64,000 nt of DNA from Megaustenia siamemsis (GCA_032433765.1 JAVIAB010000025.1:39677067-39741066), one strand, 5' to 3'; positions 34,904 through 44,767 are shown, counted from the first letter of the stretch. Made by a program: numbers and translations. Notes: generated by a model from the letters alone, not told the origin.

Positions 34904-37588
34904 TTAAAGATATTTTATTAAATCTCGCCATCTGTCTCTGTTCTGTGCAAGCAGTTCTATCTCATTGAGGGAGCCGATTCCTGCTGCTCTTGCCTCTCTC
35001 ATCAATGTTCTTCTCAGTGTCTCCCTGGGTCTTCCTCTTTTTCTTTTACCTGTTGTTTCCCATATGAGGGCTTGCTTTGCTATTCGATTATTATCTCTTC
35101 TCATCACATGTCCAACGTATGACCATCGTCTTTTCTTTATTACTGAAGATATTAGTGGTTGATTGGCGATTTCTCTAATTTCCTCGTTTGTTTTGAATTC
35201 GTTCCATTCTATACCAAGTATTTTCCTTAGACATTTATTTTCGAATGCGTTCAACTTTGTTTCTATATCTCTTGTTGTTTTCCAGCTTTCACACGCATAC
35301 GTAAGGGTTGATAGTACATTTGATTTGAATAGCCTAAGTTTTGTGTTTGTGCTAATGAGTTTTGATTTCCACAACTTTTCAAGGCTTCTGAAAGACATTG
35401 CTGCTTTAGCCAGTCTGATTCTAATTTCTTTGCTCGTATCCCCTTCTCGATCAATGTGACTTCCAAGATAGATAAAGTGATCGATCTCTTCTACTGGTTT
35501 GTTTTCCATGTATATTTTGACACTTGTTGGAATTAAACTTTTCATGACTTTAGTCTTTTCATGATTGACCTCAAGCCCAATTTTGCTGGCTATTGATGAT
35601 AGTTCATTTGTGTTTTCCTGCATCGTTTTTATCTGACTGCTGATGAGAACTATGTCATCAGCAAAGTCGAGGTCCTCCAAATGGTCTCCTTGTATCCATT
35701 CGATGCCTTTATTACCAGTGCAGCATTTCTTCATTATGAAGTCCATAACAATTCCAAATAACAAGGGCGATAAAATACATCCTTGTTTAACCCCAGTTTC
35801 TATTGGGAAACATTCGCTCAGTCCTTCCTCTGTTCGAACTGCACATGTGTAACCATCATACATGTCTTTGATAATATTTATGATTTTTGATGGTAAACCA
35901 TATTGCTTCAGAATTTTCCATAAAGAATCTCTATGAATACTATCAAATGCTTTTTTGAAGTCGATGAAGTTAAGTACAAAAGGTTTTTGCTTTTCAATAT
36001 GTTCCTCCAATATAAGTCGTAGAGTGAAAATGTGGTCAAGACAGCTTCTCCCTTTTCTAAACCCAGCCTGTTCTTCACGCATTACTGTATCTATTGAATC
36101 CTTTATTCTATTTAGGATGATTTTACAGAATAACTTTGAGGCAACTGACAAAAGTGTCACGCCTCTCCAGTTGTTACAATCTCTAAGATTGCCCTTTTTT
36201 GGGATCTTAACAATGATTCCTTTTTTCCATTTATGAGGCGTCTTCTCTGTTTTCCAAATGATGTTGAACATTTTTTGGAGATGTATTAAATTATGGCTAT
36301 CAATTGCCTTGAGGATCTCAGCTGTTAACTTATCCTCTCCAGCAGCCTTGTTATTGGTCATTAGCTTTAAGGTGGTTTCTATTTCACTCAAGGTGAAGTC
36401 ATCTAAATTTACATCTAATTCTGCTGCTGGTGTTTCAGCTTCAAAATCTATTAAACTGTGAGGTAGTGGACGGTTAAGAATTTCTTTGAAGTGTTCTGCC
36501 CAACGGGCTTTTATGTCTGCGCTTGTTGTTAGCATTAATCCAGATTTGTCTAGAATTGGTGTTCCACTGGATGTATAGGTGTTTGTCAGCATCTTTTGTA
36601 CTGTATAGAGAGTTCTGCTGTCTCCTGTAATTGCAGCTGTCTCTGCTTTCTCTGCCAAGTTGTCTATATAAGCTCTTGTATCTCTTCTTGCCGAACTTTT
36701 CACTTTGTTGTCTAATTCTTTGTATGTTGCTTTTGCCAGAACCTTTCCAAGATCTGTCTTTACATTAGTCACGGCTCTCTTTGCTTCTCTTCTTTCTTTG
36801 ATGTATTTCCATGTGGTGTCTGAGATCCAAGCTCGTTTTTCCATTTTCTTCAGTCCGGCACTTGCTTCTGCTGCTGTCATTAGTATTTTGCTCTGTGAGT
36901 CCCACATTTCATTGATATCTAAGTCTATTTCACCGAGTGCTGAATAACAATTACTTAGCTCTATGTTAAACTTTTCCTTTATGGCTTCATCTTTCAGTTT
37001 ATGACTATCAATTTTATGTGTAATTGACCTCTTCTGTTGGTTTCTAAATTTTAATCTTATTTTCCCAATGCACAGGTTGTGGTCACTATTAACATCAGCA
37101 CCTCTGTAAGCTCTTACATCTATTAATGATGATCTGAATTGTTGTTTAATACATAGGTGGTCAATTTGATTTGATGTTCTATCGTCAGGAGATATCCATG
37201 TTGTTTTGTGAATATTTTTGTGTGGAAATAATGTCCCACCTATAACTAAATTTTCTATTAAACATAATTCTATTAATCTTTCTCCATTCTGACTTGTTGT
37301 ATTACAGCCTTCTCTCCCCATCACATGTTCCACTCCTGCGTTATCTTGTCCTACTTTGGCGTTGAAGTCTCCCATTACAATTAAAAGATCGTGTTTTGGT
37401 ATTTTGTTTATAAGTTGTTGCAGTTGGTTATAAAAAACGTCCTTAACTTCATCATCAGCTTCGTTAGTAGGCGCATAACATTGAATAATTGAAAGTCTTC
37501 CATGTTTTGTTTTGTATCGTGTTCGTATCAGACGGCTATTTACCGGTTCCCATTCTAATAAACTTCTTGCAGCTTTGTCTGTCATCAT
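34904..37588 (-). CDS. LINE polyprotein: endonuclease C-terminal part, RT and C-terminal domain (894 codons)
   Basis: Drives target-primed reverse transcription of the LINE. The frame opens inside the endonuclease (IIQCYAPTNEADDEV at about residue 34, LLIVMGDFNAKVGQ at about 69, NQIDHLCIKQQF and SDHNLCIG). RT follows: KAAGEDKLTAEILKA, KGIIVKIPKKGNLRDCNNWR, EEQAGFRKGRSCLDHI, LNFIDFKKAFDSIH (motif A), GVKQGCILSPLLFGIV (motif B), DLDFADDIVLISS (motif C). The C-terminus has GHVMRRDNNRIAKQA and GKRKRGRPRETLRR, the usual RTE end. The first methionine is internal; the true start is in the frame at 37602-37847. The run is otherwise unbroken, so this is a young copy. Confidence 0.92.
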   Translation of the reverse strand: MMTDKAARSLLEWEPVNSRLIRTRYKTKHGRLSIIQCYAPTNEADDEVKDVFYNQLQQLINKIPKHDLLIVMGDFNAKVGQDNAGVEHVMGREGCNTTSQNGERLIELCLIENLVIGGTLFPHKNIHKTTWISPDDRTSNQIDHLCIKQQFRSSLIDVRAYRGADVNSDHNLCIGKIRLKFRNQQKRSITHKIDSHKLKDEAIKEKFNIELSNCYSALGEIDLDINEMWDSQSKILMTAAEASAGLKKMEKRAWISDTTWKYIKERREAKRAVTNVKTDLGKVLAKATYKELDNKVKSSARRDTRAYIDNLAEKAETAAITGDSRTLYTVQKMLTNTYTSSGTPILDKSGLMLTTSADIKARWAEHFKEILNRPLPHSLIDFEAETPAAELDVNLDDFTLSEIETTLKLMTNNKAAGEDKLTAEILKAIDSHNLIHLQKMFNIIWKTEKTPHKWKKGIIVKIPKKGNLRDCNNWRGVTLLSVASKLFCKIILNRIKDSIDTVMREEQAGFRKGRSCLDHIFTLRLILEEHIEKQKPFVLNFIDFKKAFDSIHRDSLWKILKQYGLPSKIINIIKDMYDGYTCAVRTEEGLSECFPIETGVKQGCILSPLLFGIVMDFIMKKCCTGNKGIEWIQGDHLEDLDFADDIVLISSQIKTMQENTNELSSIASKIGLEVNHEKTKVMKSLIPTSVKIYMENKPVEEIDHFIYLGSHIDREGDTSKEIRIRLAKAAMSFRSLEKLWKSKLISTNTKLRLFKSNVLSTLTYACESWKTTRDIETKLNAFENKCLRKILGIEWNEFKTNEEIREIANQPLISSVIKKRRWSYVGHVMRRDNNRIAKQALIWETTGKRKRGRPRETLRRTLMREARAAGIGSLNEIELLAQNRDRWRDLIKYL

Positions 37589-37601
37589 TATGCCTACTCC
37601 T

Positions 37602-37847
37602 TCACGGTGTTTTCCATCTTCCCTTCCAGAAAAAAACTACTATTTTATTATCAATAGATCTCCTACCTGTTCCAAGCCAGCGCATTTCGCTTAATCCTAA
37701 AATATCTAGATCGTATCTGTCCATCTCGCTCGCGACCTGTGCATGTTTCGTCGGAGCGGCCATTGTTCGCACATTCCAGAATCCTATTTTTGTTGTTGTT
37801 TTGGGGCCGAAAAAACTATCATTATTATCTACTGCTAATTTACACAT
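37602..37847 (-). CDS. LINE polyprotein N-terminus, frameshifted from the main frame
   Basis: 81 codons beginning MCKLAVDNNDSFFGPK and carrying TTKIGFWNVRTMAAPTKHAQ and DLDILGLSEMRWLGTG, the first two blocks of the endonuclease (Asn and Glu catalytic positions). It shifts out of frame at a run of seven T near 37630-37640. The next codons continue correctly in the frame of 34904-37588 (REDGKHREGVGIMM). One indel in a homopolymer separates the parts, which may be a real lesion or a base-calling error. Confidence 0.88.
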   Translation of the reverse strand: MCKLAVDNNDSFFGPKTTTKIGFWNVRTMAAPTKHAQVASEMDRYDLDILGLSEMRWLGTGRRSIDNKIVVFFWKGRWKTP

Positions 37848-38304
37848 TCTGTATCAGGTCTACGTTTCATTAACAACATCGTTTTTACGATAGCGGCTTG
37901 TTAAACCTCTGATCAACGGTTCAATACCAAGCCGGAGAAAAATAATTCCTCCATTTTGGAAACAACCGGAAACTCTGAGAGCTTAACCGCAGGTAAATTC
38001 AATAGAGACTCGGTGCTAAGCGGCTTATTGTCCGGTGATCGTCGCTCGCTGTGTGTTAGAAATTTGTGAAAGAGTATTTTAAATTCCGTTAGCCAACTCA
38101 GGTAGAACCCCGATTGAAAAGAAAACGGACTTATGTTAAAAATAGTAAAATATAAGTGGTCGTGTGTGTTATCGCTACCAACATCATCATGTGTCGTGTA
38201 GTAAGGTGTGCTAATGTTAAATAGTGACGCTCGCTCTTTCTCATTCAATGAAAAGCAAAACAAAATTCTATATTTCACAACTTTATTAATACATCATATA
38301 TATA

Positions 38305-38610
38305 TTACTGTCCGGTCGTTGATAATTTTAAGCGTCTGGGTTTCCTCCCTCCTGTTTTGGTGGTACTGTTTGTTAAATGTCTATCAAACACGGGTGCATA
38401 GGAAGTTTCATTAGCCTTCAAAACACAACCGCCCTCCATTTTGACAAAACCTTGATCAAAGCTGGAATAGGTAATCGGTGACTTTGCTGAAACATCCTGG
38501 GCATCCATACTGGCTGCCGGAGCTGTCGTCTGATTAACAAGAGTGAGGTCCCCTTGGTTAACAAAAAAGGGCGTGTAGTTGATGTTAGCATAAGCGTTTT
38601 CGAGACTGCC
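38305..38610 (-). pseudogene. Unidentified Polinton-arm open frame, left copy
   Basis: Mirror of 45018-45323. About 101 codons without a stop, including NYTPFFVNQGDLTLVNQTTA and PITYSSFDQGFVKMEGG, and a basic end GGRKPRRLKL. It overlaps the antisense 5' part of the integrase-strand open frame. Its place inside a Polinton fragment suggests it is a piece of a virion-type or DNA-binding gene, but I do not recognise it. Confidence 0.4.
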
Positions 38611-38691
38611 TTAACGCCATCTATAGACAATGGAACTACCCCCTCTGCCTTCATGTCCTATCATCATCATGTGCCACCCTCAACATCAAAC

Positions 38692-38862
38692 CTTCCGGCT
38701 TGGACGGAGGAACTGTTTTCCATCAGTCGAGTAAATGAAACAAACCCCGTTACATATGTGTTGAAAGACGATAAGGGCGATGAGATAGAGGGGTCATTCT
38801 ACACACCGAAAATTCAAAAAGTTGGAGACAAACTCATCATCCCTGCATGTCCTATCATCAAC
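38692..38862 (+). pseudogene. Polinton retrovirus-like integrase C-terminal fragment, left copy
   Basis: Within the open frame 38554-38964 the part reading AWTEELFSISRVNETNPVTY and DDKGDEIEGSFYTPKIQKV resembles the C-terminal SH3-like segment of Maverick/Polinton integrases, which join the element to host DNA. The catalytic core is absent. The first 45 codons of the frame are antisense to another open stretch and probably are not integrase. The frame then runs into a CT microsatellite. The right arm carries an inverted copy. Confidence 0.55.
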
Positions 38863-39120
38863 CCACACAAAGTATCAACAAGCGAAATTCTCTCTCTCTC
38901 TCTCTCTCACACACTCTCTCTCTCTCTTTCTCTCTCTCTCGCTCTGTCTCTCTCACATTCATGATAAACCAAAACAAAATAGGCTCATATTAAAAAAGTC
39001 GACCTAAAACCGTAAAATATTCCACTACAACACAGACCGCTAGACTGAACAGTACTATGAAAAATAAACGTCCGTGAATCAAGCGCGCTTATAACACGAA
39101 GTCTCACATCCGACTAGTTT

Positions 39121-40110
39121 AAATATAATCCGGTAAATCAAAGTTAGGAGGCAAGGGCAGAAACTTAGGAGGTAAGGGCAGAAACCAAAGAGGCAAGGTC
39201 AGAAAACAAGGAGGGAAGGTCAGAAATCTAAGAGGCAAGGGCAGAAACCTAGGAGACAAGGGCAGAAACCTAGGAGAAAAGGGCAGAAACCTAGGAGACA
39301 AGGGCAGAAACCTAGGAGGCGAGGGCAGAAACCTAGGAGAAAAGGGCAGAAACCTAGGAGACAAGGGCAGAAACCTAGGAGGCGAGGGCAGAAACCAAAG
39401 AGGCAAGGGCAGAAACCTAGGAGACAAGGTCAGAAATCTAGGAAGCTGTGTTAGAAAACAAGGAGGGGAGGTCAGAAATCTAGGAAGCTGTGTTAGAAAA
39501 CAAGGAGGGAAGGTCAGAAACCTAGGAGGCATGGTCAGAAACCTAGGAGACAAGGGCAGAAACCTAGGAGAAAAGGGCAGAAACCTAGGAGACAAGGGCA
39601 GAAACCTAGGAGGCGAGGGCAGAAACCAAAGAGGCAAGGGCAGAAACCTAGGAGACAAGGTCAGAAATCTAGGAAGCTGTGTTAGAAAACAAGGAGGGGA
39701 GGTCAGAAATCTAGGAAGCTGTGTTAGAAAACAAGGAGGGAAGGTCAGAAACCTAGGAGGCATGGTCAGAAATCTAGGAAGCTGTGTTAGAAAACAAGGA
39801 GGCGAGGGCAGAAACCTAGGAAACAAGGGCAGAAACTTAGGAGGTAAGGGCAGAAACCAAAGAGACAAGGTTAGAAAACAAGGAGGGAGGGTCAGAAATC
39901 TAAGAGGCAAGGGCAGAAACCTAGGAGGCGAGGTCAGAAACCTAGGAGGCGAGGTCAGAAACCTAGGAGGCGAGGTCAGAAAACAAGGAGGGAAGGTCAG
40001 AAACCTAGGAGACATGGACAGAAAACTAGGAAGCAAAGGCTGAAAACCAAAGAGGCAAGGTCAGAAATCTAGGAAGCTGCATTAGAAAACAAGGAGGGAA
40101 GGTAAGAAAC
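39121..40110. repeat. 22-bp minisatellite, left arm (about 44 copies)
   Basis: Unit of 22 bp read on plus as GGGCAGAAACCTAGGAGACA plus AG, with variants CCAAAGAGGC and TGTTAGAAAACAAGGAGG. The order of variants mirrors 43540-44510. It has open frames of 305 and 170 codons on opposite strands, which are not genes. A short patch of the same repeat lies at 41405-41522. Confidence 0.95.
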
Positions 40111-40363
40111 CTATCTACTTCCATACTGATACTAGTTAGACACATCGATCAGATAGTTACATCCAAATCGCAAACATTTTACCCCAGAACACAAAAATTT
40201 AGGGTCATACTCAAAAAGTCGACCTAAAAATCCCAAAAGCTACTCACATAGTCATACTAGTTAGACACAACGAGCAGGAAGTTATATTCTAGGTCCAAAA
40301 TGTTGGACCAAATCACAACGAACCACGAACCACAACCCCACGATCCATGGACTTAACGAACCA

Positions 40364-40564
40364 TCAACTCACGAACGCGCCGATGAACGCATCGGGTTTC
40401 GTGTATAACCCAGGCTCCAATGTCACGTTGACATCAAATCTAGCGTCGCAAATATCGTCGTTATCGAGAGATTCGTAGCGAATCCAGACATCACCCTCTA
40501 TTACATTGAAATAATTTAGCGGAAATTGTATCTCCACCAGTGCGATCTCATACTGCGTCGAAAA
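40364..40564 (-). pseudogene. Polinton capsid-like (penton/minor capsid type) fragment, left copy
   Basis: Mirror of 43081-43281; see that entry. It reads on the minus strand and is adjacent to the 22-bp array that ends the polymerase fragment. Confidence 0.4.
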
Positions 40565-40975
40565 TTACCTCCAGCGTTCTCTAACATTGCCTCGATCGTT
40601 CTTTAACATTACCTCCAGCGTTCTCTAACATTGCCTCTATCGTTCGTTAACATTGCCTCCAGCGTTCTCTAACATTGCCTCCAGCGTTCTCTAACATTGC
40701 CTCCAGCGTTCTCTAACATTGCCTCGATCGTTCTTTAACATTACCTCCAGCGTTCTCTAACATTGCCTCGATCGTTCGTTAACATTGCCTCCAGCGTTCT
40801 CTAACATTGCCTCCAGCGTTCTCTAACATTGCCTCCAGCGTTCTCTAACATTGCCTCCAGCGTTCTATAACATTGCCTCCAGCGTTCTCTAACATTACCT
40901 CGAGCGTTCTCTAACATTGCCTCGATCGTTCTTTAACATTGCCTCGATCGTTCTTTAACATTGCCTCCAGTGTTC
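40565..40975. repeat. 22-bp minisatellite derived from polymerase codons, left arm
   Basis: On the minus strand each unit is GAGAACGCTGGAGGCAATGT plus TA, with a GAACGATCGAGG variant. It starts directly in the last codons of the polymerase fragment. Mirror of 42672-43080. Confidence 0.93.
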
Positions 40976-41400
40976 TCTTCACAAGTTTCGTAAGGGAAAC
41001 ATTTGTCGTACTGGGAGAAAAACTCGTTTACCCTATCCATTTTAACGACCCCTTCTAATGATGACTCGCTGAGTGCCAAGTACAGACTATCTGTATCCAT
41101 TTCACAGAGTCGAAAGTCGGACCTCTCTACGAATCTATCCAGGAAGTCATAGTAAAATTCCAACATTCCCAATTTGGTGTACTGGTAGACGAAAAAACCA
41201 AGCTGTGAAGGAAGATCCCACAGGATACTTCGATTTCCAAGCGACACCTCATACAGGTCTTCACCAATAGGCGTCATGGTTTTAAACAGGGGGTTAATTA
41301 CCAACTTTGTTGTATTGGCCCCCTCTTTAACATAGGTCACGTTCACATGTTTCCCCAAATTCGTCAAGGTCTTCCCATAGGCCGAGAAAAATATTACCAC
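40933..41400 (-). pseudogene. Polinton family B DNA polymerase fragment, left copy
   Basis: Same protein as 42245-42712, inverted. It contains SAYGKTLTN (end of motif B) and EMDTDSLYLALSES (catalytic motif C). Upstream and downstream parts are replaced by 22-bp arrays. Confidence 0.88.
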
Positions 41401-41520
41401 CAGATCACAAAAATGTAGGCAGAAACCTAGGAGGCAAGGTCAGAAACCTAGGAGACAAGGTCAGAAACATAGGAGGCAAGGGCAGAAACCTAAGAGGCAA
41501 GGGCAGAAACCTAAGAGGCA

Positions 41521-41625
41521 ATGATGGGGGCTATTCCTAACTTTCTTCTCAGTTCTTCATTTCTGAGCTTATCTCTCAGACTGTTTCCTGTCATTCGTCT
41601 AACACATTTCATCTCTGAGATCACA
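41521..41625 (-). mobile_element. LINE family D scrap, left arm
   Basis: The minus strand codes for EMKCVRRMTGNSLRDKL and a following RKLGIAPII-like end. Its mirror is at 42025-42125. Because both arms have it, it predates the palindrome. Confidence 0.8.
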
Positions 41626-41776
41626 AAAATTTAGGCACATACTCAAAAAGTCGACCTCAAAACCATAAAAAGCTACTCCCACATTCATCTAAAAGTTACA
41701 CCAAAACCGCACCAGATTTGCACCGTGCAAAAACATGCACAAGTTTGACACGCGCACCAGTTTGGCACAATGCACC

Positions 41777-41868
41777 AATAGACATCTCCATACCAAAAGT
41801 TTACTTTGATAATCACTTTTATGATTGATACGCCCCTTACGAAGGCTGATTGTTACGCCCCTTACGAA
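41777..41868. other. Unpaired centre of the 12-kb palindrome, Polinton subterminal repeat-like
   Basis: A 92-bp spacer between the arms. AGACATCTCCATACCAAAAG and the following TTTACTTTGATAATCACTTT resemble the 138-bp repeat in the second palindrome (AGACATCCCCACACCAAAAA, then TTTACTTAAAAATCACTTTT at about 62130-62170). A GTTACGCCCCTTACGAAGG-type block follows, and it also has counterparts there. Confidence 0.75.
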
Positions 41869-41964
41869 GGTGCATTGTGCCAAACTGGTGCGCGTGTCAA
41901 ACTTGTGCATGTTTTTGCACGGTGCAAATCTGGTGCGGTTTTGGTGTAACTTTTAGATGAATGT

Positions 41965-42023
41965 GGGAGTAGCTTTTTATGGTTTTGAGGTCGACTTTTT
42001 GAGTATGTGCCTAAATTTTTGTG
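41965..42023 (+). repeat. Recurring 60-bp motif, copy 1 of 3 in the right arm
   Basis: AGTAGCTTTT, GGTTTTGAGG, TCGACTTTTTGAGTATGTGC and CTAAATTTTTGTG in series. Copies 2 and 3 are at about 43398-43455 and 44615-44668 (the last more diverged), all on the same strand. The left arm has the mirror set. Confidence 0.8.
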
Positions 42024-42244
42024 ATCTCAGAGATGAAATGTGTTAGACGAATGACAGGAAACAGTCTGAGAGATAAGCTCAGAAATGAAGAACTGAGAAG
42101 AAAGTTAGGAATAGCCCCCATCATTGCCTCTTAGGTTTCTGCCCTTGCCTCTTAGGTTTCTGCCCTTGCCTCCTATGTTTCTGACCTTGTCTCCTAGGTT
42201 TCTGACCTTGCCTCCTAGGTTTCTGCCTACATTTTTGTGATCTG

Positions 42245-42712
42245 GTGGTAATATTTTTCTCGGCCTATGGGAAGACCTTGACGAATTTGGGGAAACATGT
42301 GAACGTGACCTATGTTAAAGAGGGGGCCAATACAACAAAGTTGGTAATTAACCCCCTGTTTAAAACCATGACGCCTATTGGTGAAGACCTGTATGAGGTG
42401 TCGCTTGGAAATCGAAGTATCCTGTGGGATCTTCCTTCACAGCTTGGTTTTTTCGTCTACCAGTACACCAAATTGGGAATGTTGGAATTTTACTATGACT
42501 TCCTGGATAGATTCGTAGAGAGGTCCGACTTTCGACTCTGTGAAATGGATACAGATAGTCTGTACTTGGCACTCAGCGAGTCATCATTAGAAGGGGTCGT
42601 TAAAATGGATAGGGTAAACGAGTTTTTCTCCCAGTACGACAAATGTTTCCCTTACGAAACTTGTGAAGAGAACACTGGAGGCAATGTTAAAGAACGATCG
42701 AGGCAATGTTAA
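42245..42712 (+). pseudogene. Polinton family B DNA polymerase fragment, right copy
   Basis: Polymerase palm fragment of a protein-primed type DNA polymerase. The homology begins at SAYGKTLTN, the end of motif B, and runs through GEDLYEVSLGNRS, LGFFVYQYTKLGMLEFYYDF and EMDTDSLYLALSES (motif C, DTDS intact). It then meets a 22-bp array at EENTGGNV and ends. The polymerase at 57.3-60.0 kb is clearly related but different (compare LQIGFFVYQYAKLRMLDFYF and ETDTDSLYLALSA), so two Polinton lineages are present. The exonuclease, motif A and thumb are missing, so it is inactive. Confidence 0.9.
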
Positions 42713-43080
42713 AGAACGATCGAGGCAATGTTAGAGAACGCTCGAGGTAATGTTAGAGAACGCTGGAGGCAATGTTATAGAACGCTGGAGGCAATGTTAG
42801 AGAACGCTGGAGGCAATGTTAGAGAACGCTGGAGGCAATGTTAGAGAACGCTGGAGGCAATGTTAACGAACGATCGAGGCAATGTTAGAGAACGCTGGAG
42901 GTAATGTTAAAGAACGATCGAGGCAATGTTAGAGAACGCTGGAGGCAATGTTAGAGAACGCTGGAGGCAATGTTAGAGAACGCTGGAGGCAATGTTAACG
43001 AACGATCGAGGCAATGTTAGAGAACGCTGGAGGTAATGTTAAAGAACGATCGAGGCAATGTTAGAGAACGCTGGAGGTAA
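42672..43080. repeat. 22-bp minisatellite derived from polymerase codons, right arm
   Basis: About 18 units of GAGAACGCTGGAGGCAATGT plus TA. The first unit overlaps the polymerase codons for ENTGGNV, which gives the seed. Variants GAACGATCGAGG are scattered. Confidence 0.93.
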
Positions 43081-43281
43081 TTTTCGACGCAGTATGAGAT
43101 CGCACTGGTGGAGATACAATTTCCGCTAAATTATTTCAATGTAATAGAGGGTGATGTCTGGATTCGCTACGAATCTCTCGATAACGACGATATTTGCGAC
43201 GCTAGATTTGATGTCAACGTGACATTGGAGCCTGGGTTATACACGAAACCCGATGCGTTCATCGGCGCGTTCGTGAGTTGA
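43081..43281 (+). pseudogene. Polinton capsid-like (penton/minor capsid type) fragment, right copy
   Basis: 66 codons open to a TGA. It begins QYEIALVEIQFPLNYFNVI and ends in GLYTKPDAFIGAFVS. The pattern of an aromatic residue, then E-x-A-L-x-E-I and a conserved proline and asparagine, resembles the start of the penton-like minor capsid proteins of Polintons and related viruses. The expected N-terminal 30 or so residues are replaced by the 22-bp array, and the downstream part is missing after the stop. The assignment rests on a short pattern and context only. Confidence 0.45.
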
Positions 43282-43539
43282 TGGTTCGTTAAGTCCATGG
43301 ATCGTGGGGTTGTGGTTCGTGGTTCGTTGTGATTTGGTCCAACATTTTGGACCTAGAATATAACTTCCTGCTCGTTGTGTCTAACTAGTATGACTATGTG
43401 AGTAGCTTTTGGGATTTTTAGGTCGACTTTTTGAGTATGACCCTAAATTTTGTGTTCTGGGGTAAAATGTTTGCGATTTGGATGTAACTATCTGATCGAT
43501 GTGTCTAACTAGTATCAGTATGGAAGTAGATAGGTTTCT

Positions 43540-44510
43540 TACCTTCCCTCCTTGTTTTCTAATGCAGCTTCCTAGATTTCTGACCTTGCCTCTTTGGTTT
43601 TCAGCCTTTGCTTCCTAGTTTTCTGTCCATGTCTCCTAGGTTTCTGACCTTCCCTCCTTGTTTTCTGACCTCGCCTCCTAGGTTTCTGACCTCGCCTCCT
43701 AGGTTTCTGACCTCGCCTCCTAGGTTTCTGCCCTTGCCTCTTAGATTTCTGACCCTCCCTCCTTGTTTTCTAACCTTGTCTCTTTGGTTTCTGCCCTTAC
43801 CTCCTAAGTTTCTGCCCTTGTCTCCTAGGTTTCTGCCCTCGCCTCCTTGTTTTCTAACACAGCTTCCTAGATTTCTGACCATGCCTCCTAGGTTTCTGAC
43901 CTTCCCTCCTTGTTTTCTAACACAGCTTCCTAGATTTCTGACCTCCCCTCCTTGTTTTCTAACACAGCTTCCTAGATTTCTGACCTTGTCTCCTAGGTTT
44001 CTGCCCTTGCCTCTTTGGTTTCTGCCCTCGCCTCCTAGGTTTCTGCCCTTGTCTCCTAGGTTTCTGCCCTTTTCTCCTAGGTTTCTGCCCTTGTCTCCTA
44101 GGTTTCTGACCATGCCTCCTAGGTTTCTGACCTTCCCTCCTTGTTTTCTAACACAGCTTCCTAGATTTCTGACCTCCCCTCCTTGTTTTCTAACACAGCT
44201 TCCTAGATTTCTGACCTTGTCTCCTAGGTTTCTGCCCTTGCCTCTTTGGTTTCTGCCCTCGCCTCCTAGGTTTCTGCCCTTGTCTCCTAGGTTTCTGCCC
44301 TTTTCTCCTAGGTTTCTGCCCTCGCCTCCTAGGTTTCTGCCCTTGTCTCCTAGGTTTCTGCCCTTTTCTCCTAGGTTTCTGCCCTTGTCTCCTAGGTTTC
44401 TGCCCTTGCCTCTTAGATTTCTGACCTTCCCTCCTTGTTTTCTGACCTTGCCTCTTTGGTTTCTGCCCTTACCTCCTAAGTTTCTGCCCTTGCCTCCTAA
44501 CTTTGATTTA
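43540..44510. repeat. 22-bp minisatellite, right arm (about 44 copies)
   Basis: Unit CCTAGGTTTCTGCCCTTGTC plus TC. Mirror image of 39121-40110, including the order of its variants. A short patch is at 42122-42238. Confidence 0.95.
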
Positions 44511-44703
44511 CCGGATTATATTTAAACTAGTCGGATGTGAGACTTCGTGTTATAAGCGCGCTTGATTCACGGACGTTTATTTTTCATAGTACTGTTCAGT
44601 CTAGCGGTCTGTGTTGTAGTGGAATATTTTACGGTTTTAGGTCGACTTTTTTAATATGAGCCTATTTTGTTTTGGTTTATCATGAATGTGAGAGAGACAG
44701 AGC

Positions 44704-44740
<37 letters not shown>

Positions 44741-44767
44741 TTTCGCTTGTTGATACTTTGTGTGGGT

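Larger units (their letters stand above)
34810..37973 (-). mobile_element. RTE-like LINE family A, near full length, 12-bp target duplication
   Basis: A 3164-bp element with endonuclease and RT in one long frame. TCTGAGAGCTTA flanks it (34798-34809 and 37974-37985). The opposite palindrome arm has the uninterrupted site at about 45642-45653, so the insertion is proved by an internal empty allele. The 5' end reads GTTTCCGGTTGTTTCC and the 3' end is GGTCAATAGATAGA. The element is intact except for one frameshift near the 5' end. At least three 5'-truncated relatives occur in the window. Confidence 0.97.
34222..41776. repeat. Left arm of the 12-kb palindrome (interrupted by a LINE)
   Basis: Inverted against 41869-46216. 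Without the LINE at 34810-37973 plus one target copy, the arm is about 4.4 kb. Open frames in both arms translate almost identically (for example 39119-40036 against 43608-44525, one residue apart). Small differences include a CT-run length change near 38900 and an 11-bp extra copy near 46130 in the right arm. The arm contains a polymerase, a capsid-like and an integrase fragment of a Polinton, three copies of a GGTCGACTTTTTGAGTATG motif, and two 22-bp arrays. Confidence 0.95.

Noticed and set aside
34965..37694. Several plus-strand open frames of 60-130 codons
   Set aside because: They are antisense to the LINE polyprotein.
39119..44525. 305-codon FLPLSPRFL-type protein in both arms
   Set aside because: It translates the 22-bp minisatellite. 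The identity between arms is due to the palindrome.
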